Below are positions 1 through 11,967 of a stretch of DNA of 64,000 nucleotides, piece by piece. The stretch comes from Coriaria nepalensis. Lineage: Eukaryota > Streptophyta > Magnoliopsida > Cucurbitales > Coriariaceae. The stretch lies in contig CP114491.1 of NCBI GenBank assembly GCA_027186245.1, forward strand, positions 10,661,501 to 10,725,500, given 5' to 3'. Made by a program: the position numbers and the translations under genes. Each line of letters begins with the position of its first letter. Positions within the stretch are counted from its first letter, which is position 1. The notes under the pieces are model-generated. The model was not told where the DNA came from and did no database searches. It saw only the letters and a list, made by a program, of their open reading frames with translations.

Positions 1-3000
1 GCGATCTGATGTATGAAACTGCCCAATATTTTCTGGAGAGAAGACCCATCTAATGATGGCCAAGTTGGATATAAGCCTGTAACCCATCATCCTATCAATT
101 GTTAATGCTGTCATTTGGGCATTGTTCTTCCAGTAAGAACCCACTTCAGATATAAGCAAGACTTGCTTATCCTGGTCATGACATATTTTTCCAATCACCT
201 GACCATATCTCTCCAAAACAGTAATCAAATGGGTAAAACTTTTTGACCCAATATCTAGAAGAGTCTGTACAACCACTGCGAGAGTACTTTCTAAACCATG
301 AACCGGAAATACACTTTCATCTATCCATGATATTATTTCACGGCTAGAGGCCTTTCCTTTAACCATGTTGCACAAATCTGAAGAAAGTGTTTGTAGCTCA
401 GTCTTTTCCTTAGCATCTTCCACACTGAATTTAAAGTTTGAACCACTCTTAGGAGGGAGTAACTCTTCCAGACCAGGGGCATTCTCTATACTCTATACAA
501 ATGTATACAAAACATGTTCGGAAGGAACAAATGTTAGGACAGTTGAAATCAGAAGTCAAATGAAGTAAAATCCTACAGAATGACCAAGTACCTGCTTGAT
601 CTTGTCCCAATACGATAAACGGATTTCTCTTTCCAACACTTCCTGCACAAATACCCGCTGTGGGGCCCATTTTGGAAGGTCCAAGACATGAGCCCATTCT
701 TCCCAAGGCCATATGAATTGAAAATTTGATCTGCATAATAAGTAGGTAGAGCAAAATATTAAAGCTGACATACATGTAACCCAATTACAAAAGAATATAA
801 TAGGTCGACAAGAATAATATTGTAACATGACTTGAAGCATCTTAGACTTCACACAGAAAGCGGAGCAATAATACAAAATTTTCACCTACGACAAAAATGA
901 AAGAAATAGAAGATATTAATTGGAATAGTTAACGTCACCAAAAATGAAGTGCTGAACTTACAGGTGGTGTGCAAACCAAAGGATTAGCCGCATACGACAC
1001 TCCATATCCAAATCATCTATTTTCTCAAAAAGAGCACGAACTGCACCAGCAACAACAGCAGGAAAAGCACCAGGGAGAGCCTAAAAATTCTAATGCATTG
1101 TCAGACAGTCCTGAATTACAATAAATTGGTTTGCAAATGAAGCTTCAAGTCATGAATATACTAGTTTTTTCAGGAGACACAAATAAATTAAAGAACCCCC
1201 AAGCACAGAAAAAAGTAAGCATGTTACCTTACAGAGATCGATGATGACCAGTGTGTAATACATAGGCTTGAACGGCGGTTGGGGTAACATGAGTAACTGC
1301 AAAAGAAACATGAAACCTTGTAACATGAAAATCCCTAATTCAGAGTGACGATGTTCAATCAGTACTTGATCTCATTACCAAGGCTTCTAGAATATTAAGA
1401 TGGAAACATTTTGGGAAAATATTTCTGGTCAATTCATAGTGGTAAATTTTGTGAATAACTTGGTGGTTGCAGGCTGTGCAATGGCCACTTCACTTACCAT
1501 AGAACCTATAACTCTCACATTTAAATGCCCCAGTTCTCCTCCATTCCACAAGAATTACCTCCTTACCTAAATACCTCGTTTTGTGTGTGTTTTTTTTTGG
1601 GGGGGTGTTGGTTTGGCTTGTTTCCAGGGTGGAAGGTGAACAAGAGAGATTATTATTTACATTTTGTTAGTTTTCTTGCCTTTATTATGTTCTTTCACAG
1701 AACTCCCACATCTCCATAGGGGTAGCAAAGCATAGGTACAATGGGAATTATGCTCTTATAAGCCAAACTGACAAACACTGCAGTAGAAAGGTAATAAGAA
1801 CAGACCTGAGAGAAAATTGCCTCTGCCATAAGATACTCATATCTGAAGGGCACAGGAAGGCTGACCATGAAAGAAGCACATTCTTTTCGACTAGCTTTGC
1901 ATTAATCAAGAGATAGAATCATTACTTTTATCTTCAAAGAATTTTACCAAAGGAAACTAAGAAGCATAGATAAAGAAATTCAATTACCTTAAAATATAAA
2001 GAGGGTTACACAGCAGAGTGTGAGGGGATTGATTTTTATCATAAATTTAGATGTTCATACTTATACGTCTAAAGGGTTTTAGTTCGAAACTGTTATCAGT
2101 TCCAGCCTACGGCATTATTCACTTACTAGTCATTTGATTACATGATGCAGAGAGGAAGCATTCATTTACTAGTTATCATCCACTTACCAGGCATTCAATT
2201 CCGGCCTATTGCATTATTCATTCAGCAAATGAAATTATCAAATCTGTGAGAATCTTAATTAGCAGGTAACTGGCATAACTAACCTGCCATTGAAGAACAA
2301 AAGCACATCAAGCAGATACTCTTCCACAATGAAATGATCGATAGGTTGCAGATCCTGGCATTAAAATGGTAAAATGAAGAGAATGAAAAAGAGAAAAAAA
2401 AAAAGAAAAGAAAAAAGGAGGGGGTTGAAACAAAGTCAAATTCAACAAAAATACATAAAATGCAGAGTGATGAGCAAAGAAATGTTGAATAAATCAATGA
2501 GAAAATTTCATTGCTTACTTGTTCAATACGAAACCATATTAAATAAGCAAACTACAAGAACTTTAAGAAATTCAAATAAAAGGTCCAATTACTTATACAA
2601 ATTTAGCGAGTATATTTTCAAGGTCTGTCTGCCCAAGAAGGGTAATTACAAGAAATATGATGCTAAAATATGCCATATAAACCCTCAAACCAAATAACGA
2701 AAGTACATAATAATCCATAAACAAATAAGCACAAAACCAAAAAGATATGGAGCTCATAACTACCTCAAATTTACTTCTGGGAAATACATTAAGCCGGCGT
2801 ATCCTTTGAGGATACTTCATCTCTGCATCATACTTTTGTTTACCACAAGTTATCACAGAGAGTGTAGAAGGCAGATCAGGTTGCTCGGGGCAGCTGACAG
2901 GTCCAAACTCATGAGATTTTCCAGCAACTAGCTGAGCTTCAAATGAAAGGTGAGGTCTTGGAACTAGCACATGAAAAGGATAAGCACAGATTTAGAAATA

Positions 3001-6000
3001 ATAGAAGCTGCACGATAATAAATTGGTGCAAAAAAACTGAAAATAGAAAGGTAAATTTGGGGGGGGGGGGGGGGGTATGTGTATTCATTTCAAATTATCA
3101 CAAATAAGGAGGTATCATTGTTTGAAAGGGCATTCCAGTTCTTCTAATTTTTTTTCATTTTCACCTAGGCTATTAATGTCAATGGAAGCTACCCCTTTGA
3201 TATACACGCTCTACAGTTACAGACTTAATCAAAGCATCTTGCACAACAAAACACTAGGGAAATTTCATGCATTCATCATGCTAACCAGCATTCTCAGCCG
3301 CTATCATTAGTACACTGCTACAGACAAAGTGGAGGGAAAAAGAAGATACCACTGTCAACTTTCCATCCATCACTGGATAAAACTTGTATCCGACTCCACA
3401 AATCTTCCAAAAAGTCCTGAAATAAAATCAGAATCAAGAGAAGAGGTTGACATTTTATTTTTCTCCCCCCCCCCCCCCCTCTGAGGGTAACCTGAAGGCA
3501 ATAATCTTCCTGATACAAATCCATACCATACCTCATACAATAAATTTAAAGGAGATATAGTAATTTGGATCCTAACTGTGAATCAATCAGATAGTGTTGG
3601 TAATTACATATAGTCAATACGTACCGAAAACTTATACCTTTTCACTAAGACCTTTCTCAGATTCATCATCTTCGAAAAAAGATAGACCACTGTCTAAAGT
3701 ATGTTTTCTGATGCTCAAATAGGCTTCCACACCAGCCATCACTCGCTCAATCTCCTCAGGAACTTGCTGTATATGAGAGTAGTTTTTCTAGGAAATTAGA
3801 GCATGAAAGCAGTAGGAGAACAGCAGTTACATGTCTGCGTCTGTGATAGTGTGCGCTCATGATGCAAGAGCATTATTGAGAAAGAGGTGTGGCATCTAAT
3901 GTATTAATGACAAGATGTTTAAATGAAGAGAAAATGATCATATAGTAAGGCAAGTTATACGCTGATAATAATAAAGGGAATTCCCTAAAATTCAAAACTA
4001 AAACTACATTCAACATCCTTGCAGCAGCATAGGGAGAACAATGCTACTAAAATAAGAACTACATGCTGACTATTATTATAAAAAGATAGCCATCTTAAAT
4101 GGTGAATTGATGCAAATAAGTATCGGCTTAATCTCACATATTGTTTGAAAATAATAATTTCCATTTTTCCAATCATACAATTTCTACTAATGGCAAGGCA
4201 CATTTATCATTCATGCACTAATGGTAGACTGAAAGTTAAAGCACATAAGCAAGAGGGTAAAACATACTTTCTTTTACTAAGAGGACCAAGATACTCATGG
4301 AAACAATTATGAGAAAAATGTTTTTATCAACTAAAACAAAATATTCATCTGAGCATAAAGAATAAATTTGAGTTTCAATCTGTGCAGTCATTCAAATGAA
4401 TTGAACACTAACTGACATTACCTCAATGAGTTCTGCTCCTCCCCAAGGGAGAGAGGATAAAATGCAAGTAATGTAAAAGTCAGCACGTGCTTGCCATGAA
4501 GGATTTCCTTTCTCCTCATCAACTGTTGTGGCAGCTGATGATAACAAGGTTTCAAAGACAACCACCAGAGAGCTTGGCTGGAGGAGTTTGCTGCACATCT
4601 ATGACGAAACAAAGGAATAAGTCAAATTAAAAGGTTACCACATTTTGTGAAAGAAAGAAAGGAAAGAATAGAAAGGAGAAGAAGAAAGGTTGGTGGTACA
4701 CAGTCCATAACCTACAACCAACAAGCGAAAAGATGAAAAGGCAAAGACAATATATGTATATATAGAGTTTGAAGGCCATTTCAAATAAATCAACTAATGC
4801 ATAATGAAGGCCATTGAATGTACTTCACTAACAGTATTCGAGGAAATGATGAGTAAATTTCTTTAACACCAGATTATCTTCCATAATATATAAAGGAGTG
4901 GGAGGGGAAATAATTCTTTCTTGCTGACTTGGTTAGCCCCAATTATGAAAAGTCAAAGTGAAGCCAATCATGAGCATTCAAACAGAAATAGCAACAGCCG
5001 ACATACCAAAACAGTCAGAAAGCGCAATAAGATCCGAATCCTGGTGCAATTTCCAGAATCTAAGGCCTCCTGTAGAATAATCATCAAGTAAGATGAAGAA
5101 AAGAGCATCTAGGTGCACAGCCAATAATAGACATAAAAAAGGATAAGGAAGTTGATGGATAGATAAACATTTCATGTTATCTAGCGCCCAAGTAAACTCA
5201 TGAGAGGAAAATATGATAGAACTAAAATGTTTATTTTATCAAATCATTAAAATTCACATTTTAACAGAGTATAGTTTTGCTTGTGAAATTTTTGAAGAAG
5301 ATCAACCAATCTATTAAAACTAAACATACAGAAAACTATTACATTCAAAATGTGAACTTGCTCACCTGAAAATCCTTTTGTGTATTTTCCACTGCCTTCT
5401 TTACAAAGTCTTCATCATCCAGGTTTATCAAGCCAATCTGCCAATACATTTTAACACGCAGATTTAGGACCATAAAAATTGTCACTTAATTTTCAGAAAT
5501 AAAAGGGGGTAAAAATTAGATAATACCATAGCATATCTGTCCAATTGAAGAATCAAGACACTCAAATCAGCCATATGTAAGTTTGAACAGATAATATACA
5601 GGAAATCAAAGAAATGCAAAAGGAGGCCAAAAAGATGGAATGCACTTTACCAGCGTTCCATACAGAGGAATCTTGTGAGGCAATTGGTCAACACATTGGA
5701 GAAGGAACTGTAAGGATAGAGAAGGAAATGAATACCTCAACACAATTATGAGAGAAAAAACAATCTGGTAAACACATAATACAACAGAGTAGCATTGTCC
5801 AGTCAAAATTCACGAATGCAAAAACACTGTGTATGTAGTATGCCTGTAAATAATCCCGTAAGGTGGAAAACACTACTGACCGGCATTTTCCGGGTGGGGA
5901 ATTGTTCAATATAAAAGCATTAGCCACAAATAACTGAACACATTTTCATAAGAGAAGATTATCAACAACTCTTCGTTCTCCTCAAAACGTCCATTAATCC

Positions 6001-6371
6001 TAAAATTTCCAAAAGAGGCTGAAAATAAAAACAGAACCTAGTATGTGCACATTCTGATAAAGAATTATCATCTCTCTAAAAACCAAAAAGCAGAGTAAAA
6101 GATTAGAAGATAAGACATGCAAAAGAATCAAATTAGTTACCGGTAAAACATCATTCCCGGAGTGCTCCAACTCTCTTCGAATCGCACTAAAGCACGTTTC
6201 CTGCATATGCAATACCAACACATCAACAACCACACGTCATAGTCAGGATAAACTAGATACGAGAAGGAGAAGAAGAAGTGTACGAACAATGTGGTCTTTG
6301 ATATCGGAGGAGGTGCCGTACTCAGGGGCGTTATCGCCGATACGAAGAAGCAGACTCTTCCAGCTGCTCAT
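1..6371 (-). CDS. CBP80: Nuclear cap-binding protein subunit 1 (CBP80/ABH1), C-terminal part missing
   Basis: Large subunit of the nuclear cap-binding complex. With CBP20 it binds the 5' cap of Pol II transcripts and supports splicing, pri-miRNA processing and ABA signalling. The N-terminus (MSSWKSLLLRIGDNAPEYG) and later blocks such as NFQFIWPWEEWAHVLDLPKW and QTLLDIGSKSFTHLITVLER match Arabidopsis ABH1. Fifteen exons are visible on the minus strand: 6288-6371, 6141-6200, 5651-5707, 5366-5437, 5007-5069, 4422-4598, 3638-3766, 3350-3416, 2764-2963, 2284-2354, 1806-1890, 1228-1296, 962-1080, 592-730 and 1-492. Phases agree at every junction, and exon 8 is only 67 nt. The last visible exon contains the FSPENIGQFHTSD region, roughly residue 600 of about 850, so the 3' third lies outside the window. 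The N-terminal MIF4G-type helical region is complete. Identification is firm; single exon edges could shift by a few bases. Confidence 0.95.
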
Positions 6372-7282
6372 TGCTCTCTACGTACTAAGTAAAGAGAAAA
6401 TGGATATGGAAGAAGCTCCGAATGGAGAGAGCTGGATGAATTTCAGACGGGGGAAGATCCCAACTCGAAAATGGGTTCAGATTTGCGGGGTTTTAATCGA
6501 ACCAGATAGCTTTTTTGGACTTAAACCCTAAAATTCAGTCCAACCCAGTCCGGCCCGCGCGCGGGTTTCAATCTCTTTTTTATTTTTTAACGTAAAAAAA
6601 AATAACGTTTAAATATTTTTAATGGCGTTATTTCTAAGTGCGGGCGTAGTTCAAGTAGTTCAAGATCCCGGCCCGGGTCTTTGGAACGCCCGTGGAAATA
6701 TTATCGATGCGAACGCGATTGTAATTGGCAGCGCACATCATCAATGATGTGCTTTGGCACCTGATCATTCCCACTGTCGGCCGGTGGGTTCCCTATTCGG
6801 CTTGTCTTGAAATATGGATTAGGAGTCTAATGTGAGATTCAACGGGTGTGAAAATCAGTAAAATATAAGAAAGTTGATTGACCAGATCCCCTTGCACTAT
6901 TGGCTGGATGAGGGGAAAGAAGAATGTAAATAGTTCTTACTTGGTTTGAATATATTGACGATATGTTAAGATGTCTCATAGTTAGTTATTACATTGTGAG
7001 CGTACATCGAATACCACAAACCAAATAAAGAAAAGACATCAAGTATCCTTTCTCAAGCTTAGATGTATAACTAAAGAGAACACAATTTTACAAATTCCAG
7101 AGAGTCGTTATAAGCCATGAAGACCTCCATTTTCAAGTAAGAAAACGAACCCGTGAATTCGGTTTCTCACAAGGACAGTTCCAAATCAAACAAAAATTCT
7201 TCAAACAAAAGAAGAAGAAGATAGAAAAATGTTCAAAGATAGTAACATATTTTTCAATTTTTTTTTTTTTTTTTCCTTTTTC
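6372..7282. promoter_or_regulatory. CBP80 5' leader and promoter; SCL3 3' flank
   Basis: No gene is seen here. A telo-box (AAACCCTAA, 6523-6531) and a 12-bp perfect GC palindrome (CCCGCGCGCGGG, 6554-6565) lie 150-195 bp upstream of the CBP80 start, with more GC-rich CCGG/CCCGGG sequence to 6680. Telo-boxes are common in promoters of plant housekeeping and translation genes; their use here is inferred. The right part (about 6950-7282) is AT-rich and probably holds the SCL3 3'UTR, including a poly-T run at 7259-7274. Confidence 0.5.
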
Positions 7283-8674
7283 TTACCCTAACTTCCTACA
7301 TCTCCAAGCCGAAACTGAAAACAACGGCCGTTCTTGCCAACATAGAAGAATCCCGCCATTATCTTCCCTAATCCTATACCCATCACAACCATAACCTTGT
7401 AACAACCTATTTGCTTGTAACATCCCATAATAACTCAACCCAACATTTCCAAACCCGGCTGAATCAAGTCGTTTAATCCACTTATCAAATTTCTCATGTC
7501 TCTCTTTCCTCTCACCTCCTTCACAAGCAATAATGTTCTTGATCTCCTCCCCTAACAACATCTTCTCCACCTTCAATCTCTCCACTGAAGTCCTAGACAT
7601 AGTAGACTCCAACCCGTCAAACATGGCCGCATAGAAGAAGAGAGCTTCTGATAATCTGTCCATTAGACTCGATCCATTATGATTTGAATCTTGCTCCGTT
7701 ATTACCATCACCTTAGGAGATAAACCCCACAAGGCATTAAGAAAGCTATCGATCTTTCCAGAAGGAGGTGATGCTGATGTGGCGGAGTCCGGACTAGGGC
7801 TTAGAAAATCCCCCAATGTTCTTTGGTTAAGTCCCATTTGGAAATTTACTGCAAGGCCATTTGGACATGAACCCTTTGACCTTTTTCGTAGAAGTAGTGA
7901 TGATTCATCTTCACAAGCCAAAAGGGTATGTAATTGGAGAACAGAGCTGATAGCTAGAGCTTCCCCGGATTTCACACCGAGCTTCTCGATATCAAGATTC
8001 TCCAATTTGGTAACAACTGATTTGAACTGAAAGGCAAAATCTAACTGCTCAGCCTTCTTGGTTAAAATATGACCAATTTGGTCCAACACCTCTTTGTTTC
8101 TATGAACTCCTGTGATTCTCAAATTGGGTGAACCTTCCGGGCGAGTACTAAAAGCTTCTAGAAGGGTGATCCATTGAGCCGGCTCTGTCGCATTAAGATC
8201 AATTATATGAATATGATTCTCCCCTTCCATGGCCTCTATAATAGATTGATTAGTGAGCACATAAGCCACCTTAAGGAAAGGGAATATCTCGAAAAACAGT
8301 TTCCGGATATAAATCTCTTCCGAGATGAGAGAGATTCTGGTCGAGTTTAAGGCCTTGTGTATACCCGGCCAGGCTTTGAGGATCCGGTCCGCAAGTGCCT
8401 CGGCAAAGTATGCAGCGATCCTCTGCATCGTGTCCCCGTCTGTAGAGGCGAGGTGGGAGATTTCTTCTAGAAAGAAGTTTGCATTTTCCAGGTTATTTGC
8501 TGAAATGTGAGTTGTGCAAGCGAGTAAGAATTTGATGAGGTAGAGACCTCTGTCTTCTGATCGGAGCTCTCTCCGCCATGGATGGGGCGAGCCTAGAGTG
8601 GGAGAAATGGTCATCATGGAGAAGAATTCTAGTGGGGAGGAAGTAACAGAGGAAGAGCCTTCGTCTTGAAACAT
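7283..8674 (-). CDS. SCL3: GRAS-family transcriptional regulator, SCARECROW-LIKE 3 type
   Basis: Intronless 463-residue GRAS protein. The N-terminus (MFQDEGSSSVTSSPLEFFS) is close to Arabidopsis SCL3. The leucine-rich start (GLYLIKFLLACTTHIS), the GDTMQRIAAYFAEALADRI block, a VHIID-type motif (HIHIIDLNATEPAQW), the PFYRE-region sequence and the C-terminal SAW motif (FSVSAWRC) follow in the usual order. SCL3 acts in the nucleus as a positive gibberellin-response regulator and DELLA antagonist, and in root endodermis development. It lacks the DELLA/TVHYNP regulatory domain, as expected for SCL3. The stop lies about 910 bp upstream of the CBP80 start, so both genes point the same way. A (CT) tract lies in the 5' leader. 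No lesion is seen. Confidence 0.93.
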   Translation of the reverse strand: MFQDEGSSSVTSSPLEFFSMMTISPTLGSPHPWRRELRSEDRGLYLIKFLLACTTHISANNLENANFFLEEISHLASTDGDTMQRIAAYFAEALADRILKAWPGIHKALNSTRISLISEEIYIRKLFFEIFPFLKVAYVLTNQSIIEAMEGENHIHIIDLNATEPAQWITLLEAFSTRPEGSPNLRITGVHRNKEVLDQIGHILTKKAEQLDFAFQFKSVVTKLENLDIEKLGVKSGEALAISSVLQLHTLLACEDESSLLLRKRSKGSCPNGLAVNFQMGLNQRTLGDFLSPSPDSATSASPPSGKIDSFLNALWGLSPKVMVITEQDSNHNGSSLMDRLSEALFFYAAMFDGLESTMSRTSVERLKVEKMLLGEEIKNIIACEGGERKERHEKFDKWIKRLDSAGFGNVGLSYYGMLQANRLLQGYGCDGYRIREDNGGILLCWQERPLFSVSAWRCRKLG

Positions 8675-11600
8675 TGTTTTGAAAAAACGGAGAGAGAGAG
8701 AGAGAGTTTGAGGAATTGAAGGGAAATGAAGTGAAGAAAATGAATAGTCTCAAGCAAGATCACTTTTTAATGTCTTGTGGGCTGTTCTTCTGATGTTAGT
8801 TGCCATTGAAGAATCGCATTTGTATGAAACTATAGATTTTGGGAGAAGTGAGAGGGTATCATATGCAGAGCTGAAGTTAGTAAAATTAAGGACAAAGCTC
8901 ATGAGTGATTAGAAGAAGAAGATATGTGTATCGAATACAGCACTCGATTCTGATCAAGCAAAGGGGGGAAAACGTAAAAAATTAAACAAAAAGATGAGAA
9001 GGAAAGTAAAATCGAAGGAAAGAAAAACCCTTACTGGGTTTTGTGATTGATCAAAAACCCAAATGAAAGCCCATGAAAATTCCGAAGCTTTTTTTCTTGA
9101 ATCTCTCCGTCAAAGAGAGCTAGTTTCAGGGGGTTCTTCCTCTGCTTTTGGCTGAGATAGAAAAGAGAGATGATCAATGAGTTCAAACTAAAAGCACTGT
9201 TTTTTTTTTTTTTTTGTTTGCTTTTTAGCTTGTTGAAGGAGTTGTCTATGGCTACGTTGTCGACAATGCGTGGGAAGGTCCTCTTTGTCGTTATTGCTTT
9301 GTTGTCTCTTCCATCTTTGGTGCGAATTATGGAATTTTTTAGGGAAGCTGGTAAGCACCTCATTTTGGCTCCACTCTCTCTGGACTTTTTCTTTCTTGTC
9401 TTTATTCGTTTTGTTCTTTCTAGACCCCAATTCTAAATATATATATTTGGCTCTCTCTAAACCGTCCCACTAATTTTTCTAATGCATAGATTTTGTGTTA
9501 AAAAAAACAAAAACTTCATGGCTAACCTAATTGGATTTGGATAGGTTATCGGCTGGGTCCCGCGATCACTTTTGTAATTGAAATTGAATAAAAATTTATT
9601 TTATTTTTGTTAGATTGAGATTTATAATTATAATTAAATAAAATTATTTTTAATTATATTTTTTGTAAAATAAACTATTTATTTATAATTTTTTTAAATT
9701 AACTTAATTTTAATTAATAAATTTTTAAATAACTTCATATTAAGTTTTATATTTTATTTTTTAAATTAATTGAATATAATTAATTATTTCATCATTTACT
9801 ATTTTTTAATAAAAAAGTTAATGGAAGAGAGAAAATGTTGTCATTTATTTCATTAATTATTATTTTTTTTTTAAAGTTAATAATAATTTTTTTGTTTCAA
9901 TGCATTTGGATAAATTAAAATAAATTTTCTTTTGCTTATTATTATAATAAAATAATATATCGAAATTTAAGGATTTTAAAAGTCGAAAAAAAAAAAAATA
10001 TATATATATATATGTAGAAAACTATAAATGAGCTCCCAATTTGTATCCAAATCGACTCGGAATCATACTGTTTAAACCGAATCTAAATCTAAGAAAATAA
10101 TCATAATAACTAGTTTATCAATTCTCCATCCTTAGGTGGATGGATAACTTCTCTCTCCTTCTCTCTTTAGAAAGTTAAAACCTTGTAGTATCATTTCGAG
10201 TTGGTTTTGTCTTGATGTTGGATGGATTAGGGAATCAACAAGGGCTGGGGCTGGCCCTTTGTTCAAACTTTTCAATATTCCCAAAGGTTGCAAGGATCCA
10301 AACATGTCCTAACAAAGACAAAAATGATAGCCCCTACTGTGTTCTTTGTTTTCTAGTGGGGGCAATCAATTCAAAATTTCAAAGGGCTTTTGCCAATTGC
10401 AAGAAACCTCGCCACGTCCTTCCAAAAACATACCCCTGTTTTTGTTTTCTTTGCTTTTCAAACACCAACTGACCATACAAATTGGTATTATCTTCTTCAT
10501 TTAAGACAAAGAGACAAGGCGGTTAAGCAAACATCCAAAACTAGATGCTACTTTTATCTCTACCTATGAGCATAAATCTTAGGTGCCCTTCCACTGAAAA
10601 TCCCTTAGCTCCATTCTTGTATCCTTCTTCCAATATGTTTCTTAATTTTTCTTTTTTCAAGGAATATAACAACAAAATATTTCCACACATGTATATAAAG
10701 GGAGTAGAGATTCGGAGCTTACTAAATATAATGTCTAGATATTTTCGAAGAGATATCAATTGTTCGTTTTTTATCCGATGGCCAGACGTGAGCCATATTT
10801 CCACAATTGTTCGTTTTTAGCTGATAGACAAAAATCGTTAAGAAAAGTTGATAATTGATATGAAGCGATTTTGATCTTCGGATGAGAAATGAACGATAGA
10901 GATATTTTTAAAAGTATGATAAAGACATTATATTTAATAGATACTAAAATTTAGTTTTTTTTTTTTTTTAATAAATAAAATTGATATCTTATTTTAAAAT
11001 AAATAATTATTTATTTATATTTATCCTCAGTTTGATCGTTGTGCTACTATACCTTAGAAACTAATGTGAAAAAAGCTATGCTCTTTCACTATGTCCATGA
11101 CACATGCAATGATGCAAGCCAAAACACAAGCAGCCATGAACTAACGCGATATCTGCCCTAAGACAAGGAGAATGTTAGGAGGAGGTATTGACTCTTGATG
11201 CTTTGATGTGTCGTTCAATTAAACAGCTTAAAGAAGGTGTAGGTGAAAGAGTCTTAACTTCATAACTCTTCTTACTTGTCAAAGCAAGACAAGGACTTCT
11301 ATCCCTCTTTTAGATGCTTTCCCAATACAGTGTGTACTTTTCGTACATCTGTTAATTGCATAGTCTTGTATGTCATTTCTTAGGATTTGGATTGCAAACC
11401 GATTCAAACCCACGATTGGATGAATAAAATGACTTAAATGACTTATTTTACCCTTACTTTTTTTGACCGAATCCATATCCAAATCCAATTTCTTAAGAGA
11501 TATTCATATTCATGGAGACATTTTATAAGCCAATCCAGAAAGTACGCACCTGAAAAAATTGACTCTTGAATCAGAATTTGAGACTTTTTAGTCTTCCAGT

Positions 11601-11967
11601 CAAATCCAATGACAATTTCAATTTCACATATAAAAAAAAGTACCTTTTACATAATTTTTTTATCTAAATTGGTATAAACAGGACAAGAGGGATGTTGTTG
11701 CTTAGATATTGGACCAAACTACGAGTAACATTCTGTCCAAATACCAATTAAGATCCTAAGAAATGCAACCCATCACTGCCAGAAATTTCATGAAGATATA
11801 GAAACAAGAAAACTATCTTATGGATCTCCTTCATCAGAAATAATTGAACAACTTTTTTTGACTCTTTCATTCAATGGGTCTAGAGTTTGGATTCGCCTTC
11901 GCCTGTAAAAGCAGAGCCCAATAGTTGAGATGAAGATGCCAATCAGGATTCAGGATGACTTTGAATC
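8675..11967. other. Gene-poor AT-rich intergenic region
   Basis: About 3.3 kb between the SCL3 start and the PUMY stop with no supportable gene. It holds the SCL3 promoter side (8.7-9.5 kb), a very AT-rich block (9580-10015) ending in an (AT)n run near 9998-10012, and homopolymer A/T runs near 9199-9214 and 10957-10970. A 16-bp direct repeat (CAATTGTTCGTTTTT) occurs near 10757 and 10803. Short open frames at 9170-9436 and 10212-10472 have no family resemblance. Confidence 0.7.
8690..8706. repeat. (GA/CT)n microsatellite in the SCL3 leader
   Basis: About eight GA units just upstream of the SCL3 start codon read as CT on the coding strand. CT-rich leaders are frequent in plant genes and may be transcribed Y-patch or GAGA-type elements. 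Confidence 0.8.

Noticed and set aside
2374..2697. Lys/Arg-rich open frame on the plus strand
   Set aside because: It lies across CBP80 exon 10 and introns on the opposite strand and is built from an A-rich intron run; no family resemblance.
9170..9436. Open frames on both strands upstream of SCL3
   Set aside because: Low-complexity T-rich translation, no known domain, no splice or promoter support.
10212..10472. 86-residue open frame with several Cys
   Set aside because: No recognisable motif spacing, isolated in AT-rich intergenic DNA; consistent with chance.
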